Positions 58,356 through 64,000 of a stretch of 64,000 nucleotides of DNA are shown here, piece by piece. Location: positions 1 to 64,000 of the forward strand of contig WTXG01000014.1 in the NCBI GenBank assembly GCA_022496185.1, given 5' to 3'. The stretch comes from Multifurca ochricompacta. Taxonomy: Eukaryota; Basidiomycota; Agaricomycetes; Russulales; Russulaceae. The notes beneath the pieces are model-generated. The model did not search any database. It was given only the letters and a program-made list of their open reading frames with translations, and was not told the DNA's origin. Made by a program: the position numbers and the translations under genes. The first letter of the stretch is position 1. Every line of letters begins with the position of its first letter.

Positions 58356-59888
58356 CTAATAATCATTATCGTGATCACCCCGTAACAGCTTCATCAACAC
58401 CTCGCCCGCATTCTCGAGACAAGCCGATGAACCCTCAGTTATTGCGGGAGTGCAGAACACTGTGCTCTCGGCCTGCGCAATGTGTACCCTCCGCAGCGCT
58501 GGCAAAACAGCCGGGGCATCACTCTCCCGCCACGCAGAAAACAACGCTTCCACAGAGTCAGGGTGTAACTCTAGCTCCTCGACCACCGGCAACGTCTCCA
58601 ATAATCTCCACCACCATGACGCTGGAAGTTGTTGGGAACGAGCAGCCAGCCCTCCCTTGAGCACCAACTTGCGCGCCCGCATGGCACCCTCGACAAGCTC
58701 CCACAACGCACCCAGATGAAAGATCGGACTATTGAAATAGGCACCAGATGCACCCTGCTGCTGCAAGGTTGCCGGACACCCTTCCCAGATCACCTTGAGA
58801 GCGAACTCCGCCTCTTCATAGACACCGGTCGCATCGCCACCCGTCCACGCGGAGAAGCTACCCTCCCTAGGCGCTCCAGAAACGCAAATCTGCTGCATTC
58901 CACCCGCGGCTTCGATAATCGACGACAGAATGGGGAACCAGGACGCCCAATGGTCCCAACCAGAAACGACCGACGTACACAGCTCCAACCGCTTCCTCGC
59001 GATTCTCGGCATTGCAAGCCGTTGAATAAGCAACGCGAAATGACTGGGAGAGCTACCCTCCACCACGAAATCGGTCAGGTGCGGCATCTCAATCAATGGG
59101 CCGCGTGGCGCGTCGTGATCGTTCCACTGCATCATGCAGGATCGCAGCGTAAAGTGCGTGAGCGCGGGCATGTGGCGTAAAGTATTGAGGAGATGGATGA
59201 GCGGTACCTCCTCAGTGGACGTGAAATGAGTGACGCCGCGAAAGAGCCAGCGAGGTGCGACAACGAAAGAATCAGAAGTAAAGCGTAAGTGGCGGACGGG
59301 CGCCTCTCCCCCGAATAGGTCATCCGGAAGGACAGTGGGATGGTCACGTTCCCAGACGGAAAGAGAAAGTTCGTTTATCGGCGTCGTTTCCTTCAGTTTC
59401 CCCAGGGCCGCACAGACGTCTTGGCGCTGGCCGACGAGTTGGAGGGAACGCAGTCTTGTACAGTTGGCGAGGAGGTCGATAATGTCCTCGAGGGACAGCC
59501 AGTTCCGATCAAAGCGCGCGTTACTGACAAAAAGGTCGACGTCCATGAGTGCTGGTTCGGAGCGCGTCACGAAGGCTTTACTCCAGTCCGTGGATAAATT
59601 TGGGGTTATCGACGCCCAGAGCGAATGGTGATTAAGGGCAACGGAACGCCAATGACTGCAGACATGGGCGATAGCGATCCACACAGGGTAGATGAAATAA
59701 GATTCTGCAGGTGTACACGGCTCAGTGCAATAGGTGAATACTTTTTGAAGAACTTCGACAGGTAGGTCGTGAACGGTTGTTAGAGAGGTCTTATAGTAGG
59801 TTGCAGTTGAATGTCTGTCAACGACGCTCGAGGATGAGAAGAAGCACGAAAAGGAAGGCTGACCGAGGCTAACTTCAATACTGGCCAT
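58356..59888 (-). CDS. F-box/LRR-like protein 3
   Basis: Single open exon of 510 codons from the ATG at 59888 (MASIEVSLGQPSFSCF). An in-frame ATG at 59972 would add 28 residues, and I prefer the downstream one. F-box: HDLPVEVLQKVFTYCTEP, then WIAIAHVCSHWRSVALNHHS and LWASITPNLSTDW. Leu-rich region: CTRLRSLQLVGQRQDVCAAL, VRHLRFTSDSFVVAPRWLFR, TLPVVEELELHPDSVEALFS and VLPALRRVHIAQ. It is a tandem paralogue of F-box 4 in the same orientation, with aligned F-box and LRR words throughout. Probably an SCF adaptor, by family only. It looks intact. Confidence 0.8.
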   Translation of the reverse strand: MASIEVSLGQPSFSCFFSSSSVVDRHSTATYYKTSLTTVHDLPVEVLQKVFTYCTEPCTPAESYFIYPVWIAIAHVCSHWRSVALNHHSLWASITPNLSTDWSKAFVTRSEPALMDVDLFVSNARFDRNWLSLEDIIDLLANCTRLRSLQLVGQRQDVCAALGKLKETTPINELSLSVWERDHPTVLPDDLFGGEAPVRHLRFTSDSFVVAPRWLFRGVTHFTSTEEVPLIHLLNTLRHMPALTHFTLRSCMMQWNDHDAPRGPLIEMPHLTDFVVEGSSPSHFALLIQRLAMPRIARKRLELCTSVVSGWDHWASWFPILSSIIEAAGGMQQICVSGAPREGSFSAWTGGDATGVYEEAEFALKVIWEGCPATLQQQGASGAYFNSPIFHLGALWELVEGAMRARKLVLKGGLAARSQQLPASWWWRLLETLPVVEELELHPDSVEALFSAWRESDAPAVLPALRRVHIAQAESTVFCTPAITEGSSACLENAGEVLMKLLRGDHDNDY

Positions 59889-60208
59889 AATCGCGATTAA
59901 CTGGGTGGTGAATGGGAAAACCACATCATAACAGTGTGGTATATTTAAATCCTTCAAGAGACCATAAAACAAAGTATATGAGTTTCGTGAAGAGTCCGTG
60001 AGGAAGACCGAGACGGGGTGCTGACTACGCTATTTGGTAAGTATGGCTGGTTGATGATATGATGATACATATAAAGGTCAAAGGTGAAACGTGCGTCAAA
60101 AGGCCAAAGTGTCTCCCAGAAACACACTAAAATCACAGTCCAAAATAAAATGTCCAATGTCCAATGTCCAAGGATTATCAAAGAGATCCAGACCGACAGG
60201 GTAACACA
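59889..60208. other. Promoter of F-box 3 / 3' flank of F-box 4
   Basis: A short direct repeat CAATGTCCAATGTCCA lies at 60153-60168. Nothing else is visible. Confidence 0.4.
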
Positions 60209-61837
60209 TCATACCCGGTTCTGTCTACCGCCTCCTTGCAACAGTTTCATCAAATCTTCCGGCACATCCCCAGAATGTATCACCGGTAAATCAACCACCA
60301 AGGGCGGTGAATCATCGATTCTATAGCTGCTCGGGGCACACGTCGTTGTGCGCGCAGGGGAACCCGACCACGCCACCTTGGAAGGCACGATGCGAGAAAT
60401 GAAACCCCTTCGGACTGCCGTCCCACGTCCACGATGAACTTCCCTAGTCGTTGAAGTGACGCCAGGCTTCGTAAATCCTCCCTCCGCGACATATACCCTC
60501 CGTAGAGCTGGCAGAACAGCCGGCGCACTACCGTGATCCCATGCTGAATATAGCACTTTCACGGCACCTTGATGTAAATTTAGGTCCTCAACCGCCGGTA
60601 ACTTTTCCAGTAGCTCCCACCAGAATGGCTTCGGCAACTGGAAACAAGCTGGGTCACCCTCAAGCGCCAGGTTCCGTACGCACGTTGTGGCACGCAGAAG
60701 GTCGAACAAGGGCGCGATGTGGAAAATGGGACTGGTAAGATTCGTATCAAAGAGGACCATTTGGGTTATCGGGCTCCCGGACCAGTACACCTTGAAGCAG
60801 AACTCTGCATCTTCACTGGTAGTCGCTGAATCCCCAGTCCAGGTGCGGAAGGTACCCTCCTTGGCCCCACCGGAAAGGTAGACATGTTGCAGCCCATTTG
60901 CGGCTTCGATGATGGGAGGCAGAGTAGCGAACCAGCGTGCCCAGCGGTCCCATCCGGAAACGGCCAGTGTACGCAATTCGAGCCGCCTCTTCGCGTTTTT
61001 CGGTAACTCTAGTCGCTGGTTGAGAAGCACGAAGAAGCGAGGTGAGTCCGCATGCACAACGAAATGTGTGAGATGCGGCATCTGAATCAGCGGTTCACGC
61101 GGTGCGTCTGTGTCTTCCCAGTCGGCGCGGCAATGTTGCAAGGTAAAGTGTGTGAGGGTGGGCATCTGACTCAGGGCATCGAGGAGATGGAGTAGTGGTA
61201 TCTGTTCGCCGGATGTGAAATGTGTGACACCGTGCAAGAGCCATCGAGGGGCAACAATACAGCGATCCGCGGTAAAGTGTATGTGGCGAATGGGTGCTCG
61301 TCCCCCAAAGAGATTCGCAGGGAGGACGATGGGAGGCCCGGTTTCCCAAAGAGACAAAGTGAGGCTACGAATGGGCGTTGTGGAACGCAGAACGTCTAAA
61401 ACAGCGCAGACGTCTCTGCGCGGGCCCACAAGGGCCATGGAACGCAGTCTGGTGCAATCAGCGAGAAGGGCGATGGCCTCGTCGACGCACAAAAATATCC
61501 GCTTCACGGTTGCTTGTCCGACCCGGAGCTCGACATCCACGAGTGCTGGGCTGGAGCGTTCCATGAAGATCTTGATCCATGCCGGCGAAAGATTGGGGGT
61601 GATTGAACCCCAGAGCGAATGATGGTTGAGAGAGACGGCACGCCAGTAACGGCAAACATAGGTTATAGGGATCCATTCGGGGTACACTTGGAGAAAGGGG
61701 GGTTGGTCACGGGAACGTGGCTGGGCACAATAGATGAATATCCTCTGGAGGATCTCAACAGGGAGGCCGCAGATGGGGTTGGGAATATCAATATCTGACG
61801 ATGGTAGGATAGTTGAAGATGCTTGTGTTCCAACCAT
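60209..61837 (-). CDS. F-box/LRR-like protein 4
   Basis: Single open exon of 542 codons from the ATG at 61837 (MVGTQASSTILPSSDIDIPN). F-box: CGLPVEILQRIFIYCAQP, then WIPITYVCRYWRAVSLNHHS and LWGSITPNLSPAW. Leu-rich part: CTRLRSMALVGPRRDVCAVL, IRHIHFTADRCIVAPRWLLH, TLTHFTLQHCRADWEDTDAP, KLPAVEDLNLHQGAVKVLYS and VLPALRRVYVAEGG. Compared with F-box 3 it has a longer basic insert near the C-terminus (REVHRGRGTAVRRGFIS) and ends in a similar DLMKLLQGG, matching LMKLLRGD in protein 3. It looks intact; SCF role inferred from family. Confidence 0.8.
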   Translation of the reverse strand: MVGTQASSTILPSSDIDIPNPICGLPVEILQRIFIYCAQPRSRDQPPFLQVYPEWIPITYVCRYWRAVSLNHHSLWGSITPNLSPAWIKIFMERSSPALVDVELRVGQATVKRIFLCVDEAIALLADCTRLRSMALVGPRRDVCAVLDVLRSTTPIRSLTLSLWETGPPIVLPANLFGGRAPIRHIHFTADRCIVAPRWLLHGVTHFTSGEQIPLLHLLDALSQMPTLTHFTLQHCRADWEDTDAPREPLIQMPHLTHFVVHADSPRFFVLLNQRLELPKNAKRRLELRTLAVSGWDRWARWFATLPPIIEAANGLQHVYLSGGAKEGTFRTWTGDSATTSEDAEFCFKVYWSGSPITQMVLFDTNLTSPIFHIAPLFDLLRATTCVRNLALEGDPACFQLPKPFWWELLEKLPAVEDLNLHQGAVKVLYSAWDHGSAPAVLPALRRVYVAEGGFTKPGVTSTTREVHRGRGTAVRRGFISRIVPSKVAWSGSPARTTTCAPSSYRIDDSPPLVVDLPVIHSGDVPEDLMKLLQGGGRQNRV

Positions 61838-62228
61838 GACCTCCAGGGATTGACGACTGTACGATTTGGGAGCCTGATTCCGATTCCAACGAGGTCTCCC
61901 TTACCTCGCCCTCCTCCACAGCTAAGCATGGTGCGTGTTGCCGAATTCCCGTTGATGAGGCGCTGTTGTTACTCACAGCTAGGAGCTGGTGGTAGATGAG
62001 AAGGAGTAGTTAGTTGAAAAAGACCAACTCATCAGGATGGTGATGGCAGTGCTAAGGGTATCGTGTATCGTGTGGCGCGTGTCATAGCCTACCTGAACAC
62101 CGTCTTGGCCCATTCCTTTTCTAAACATTGTCCGAATGTCCCTCGTTTATTTATTATGACCTTATCGTAGTAGGGCAGAGATACAAGTGAGCAGTGAGGT
62201 AACGAGGGGTGCGGGATAGCAACTTGGC
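61838..62228. other. Upstream region of F-box 4
   Basis: A minus-strand open stretch (to about 61976) continues beyond the chosen start but adds no recognisable sequence. The rest is unassigned. Confidence 0.4.
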
Positions 62229-62441
62229 TCAGTCAGTGCCATCCAGACCCTGTAACAGCCCCCCCCTCACTTGTCTTCTCACATCCATCCACATCGATTC
62301 CTCGTGTTGAGGGTGGGACTCTTCACAATTCGGTACCTTCCGTAACGCTGGCAGAATAGCCGGTGCCTCATCTTCCTCCCATCCCACGCAAACTCCAGCT
62401 CCAGTATAGTTCCAATTCCTCAACCGCGACCAGCTTCCCAA
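62229..62441 (-). pseudogene. C-terminal remnant of an F-box/LRR-like gene
   Basis: One frame reads LGKLVAVEELELYWS, matching LEKLPAVEDLNLHQG of F-box 4. The next frame continues DEAPAILPALRKVPNC, matching GSAPAVLPALRRVYVA, and ends GLLQGLDGTD. The order and spacing match the last 80 residues of the tandem paralogues, with a frameshift between the two pieces and no F-box upstream. It is a truncated fifth member of the tandem array. Confidence 0.65.
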
Positions 62442-62502
62442 GAAAGGACCCCTAGTGCGGTGGGTCCATCTTGTCCTTTTGCCTGGTGGACGGTCCGCTT
62501 GC

Positions 62503-62523
62503 TAAGATAAGATAAGATAAGAT
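62503..62523. repeat. (TAAGA)n microsatellite
   Basis: About four units of AAGAT/TAAGA lie just upstream of the F-box remnant. Confidence 0.8.
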
Positions 62524-63695
62524 GATCCCTAGAGGAGGAGGATAACAAGTTGACGACAATCCATCATATCATATTCTGCAATTTAACTACCAAACCGAAC
62601 CAACATCTTCATAAATTCCAAAAACTAAAAACCACCTCGACTTTCCAAAAAAAACAAAACTGTGTCTTGTTGTCATTTGGACTGTCGACGATCAGTTGAC
62701 AGTTGACAGTCACCCTTTGCCAGTTGGTAATCATCATCTTATAATGGAAGACCCTGATCACAAAGATCTCAGGATGATACCTCAAGTGTGAATCTAGAGA
62801 TGTAGGCGACTAAGAACGAAGGAAAGAGGACAGTTGCCGCTAAGTCCTCAAACAGGTCCAAGCACTGCAGTAAAGTGGATGCGTGATGGCTAGCGATGCG
62901 ATGGAAATGCTGGATAAGCGATCCAAAAACTCAAGGCATACCAATCTATGAGATGGGATATCAGGAATGAGAGGTATCACTTGAAAAGATGCAGAAGATG
63001 AGGATGTTAGACTTTGCCTCGTCGCACTCACCGCGGATCGGATCCGTACACCATCGTAGGTAGTTTCACTTCAGGCTGTATTCGTCACTTTTCTTTACTG
63101 ATTCACTGTGTAGGTACGCTTTTCTAGCTCCCAACACATAGCTATGTAAGAAAACAGGTATTATAGTATAGCGACGCCAGGGTAATCACAAGGGCTCAAG
63201 ACTTTTAGAGTGTCCGCCCCAGCTCCAGCTCCGTGCTGAACCACGCTTATGTGGCCCGACGCCAACCGGCCTTTACCTAGGGTTGAAGCCCGGAGGTAAT
63301 GCACGCGTCGCGTCACACAACATCAAATTCAGGCTGGCCTGAAAAAGTAAAAGGGATAGCCCATAGGTACCACCAAGCAAACTTGGATCGTGACTACAAT
63401 ACATAGTTCGGCGTCGTCATCTACACTCGCTGTGAGTACACGCTCGATATGACCCGACCAAAAGACAAAGCGCATTAAAAACTCTAAACAACTTTAAATA
63501 AAAGTCCATCCCCAAAATTCGTCAAAAATTTCACAAAAAAAGCTGGAAAATGCGATGACCGGGCTCATCGAATGGGGATTGAAGTTGGTGAATGAGTGAT
63601 GGAATATGGGTCCAGGATAAAAAAGTATCGTTATACTAGAGGCGAGGATAACAGATCAAGGATGCCAAGGATGCGAGAAGTGGATGATGAGATAT
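62524..63695. other. Intergenic, no gene recognised
   Basis: A direct repeat CAGTTGACAGTTGACAGT lies at 62693-62710. A short segment at 63029-63052 resembles 36589-36615. AT-rich A-runs occur at 63476-63545. No coding frame is supported. Confidence 0.45.
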
Positions 63696-64000
63696 TTAGT
63701 GAGTAGAACTGGAGTGGTGGAGTGGGGAGTTGCATAAGGGATACAAGGATATGTCCTTTAGAACGGTGTAGTCACCTTGGATGAATCCCGGAGCCAGAGG
63801 AGCATGGTCATGATCGGTGTCTGAGTGTAAAGCGATGTAAAGACGATGAAGACAATAGAGGATCTCGATAAGGTTCAATTGGATGAGACGACGCTCGGAT
63901 GTAGCGCTTTTTGAACTATTTGATTCCAAAGACCGCAGAAGTCATGTTGTAGTTCAGGAAGGGTACTTTGTATGTCGAATTGGGAGGAAATTAATTCAAG
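63696..64000 (-). pseudogene. DUF6535-family C-terminal fragment (copy G), continues past the window
   Basis: At the right edge one frame reads SQFDIQSTLPELQHDFCGLW followed by NQIVQKA, matching the NFNIHSTLPELQHDFCDLW block of copy E. After a frame change near 63900 it continues RRLIQLNLIEILYCLHRLYI and LKDISLYPLCN, matching the LKHLRNVYISLHYGT...SSYPLCTIESH block. No Pro-rich tail follows. It is a decayed copy whose 5' part lies outside the window. Confidence 0.7.

Overview
The window is filamentous basidiomycete DNA, almost certainly Agaricomycetes. Genes carry many short introns (about 47-100 nt, donors mostly GTACGT/GTGAGT/GTAAGT). The accessory half holds families expanded in mushroom-forming fungi: DUF6535 proteins, F-box/LRR-like proteins, a Goodbye-NACHT-ankyrin STAND protein and a seven-helix membrane family. 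The genus cannot be determined from the sequence.

From 1 to about 18.4 kb is a compact block of conserved housekeeping genes: SF3B6 (spliceosome, cut by the left edge), LCL2 (secreted/ER quality-control factor), RPL10A (ribosome), a THEM6-like thioesterase-fold membrane protein, a LARP7/Pof8-type La-related protein, a BOI/POB1 polarity scaffold (SH3-SAM-PH plus a CH-like C-terminus), TTC27/Emw1 (TPR protein) and a TMEM135-like membrane protein. I could thread most of these through in-frame exon chains. Two (LCL2/RPL10A and LARP7/POB1) are divergent pairs sharing promoters.

From about 18.9 kb to the right edge the window is accessory and repetitive. It has seven DUF6535 copies: two apparently intact, one openable only through an odd intron, one with an in-frame TGA, two pseudogenes and one fragment cut by the right edge. 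There are two decayed copies of a seven-helix membrane gene inside a direct segmental duplication of about 3.2 kb (31.3-34.7 kb and 40.9-44.0 kb). Other contents are an inverted duplication (34.9-35.5 kb and 46.6-47.4 kb), a tRNA-like SINE head at 36.3 kb, a frameshifted NLR-type gene with nine 33-residue ankyrin repeats, a metacaspase-like gene lacking its cysteine motif, and five F-box-family loci, four of them in tandem near the right end.

The housekeeping genes do not form one pathway. The right half looks like a fast-turnover island of expanded families, some with roles in self/non-self recognition and cell death elsewhere in fungi (STAND proteins, metacaspases). Whether DUF6535 belongs to that biology is open. 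Nearly every frame break I could resolve needs one added base, so some apparent pseudogenes may be assembly artefacts.
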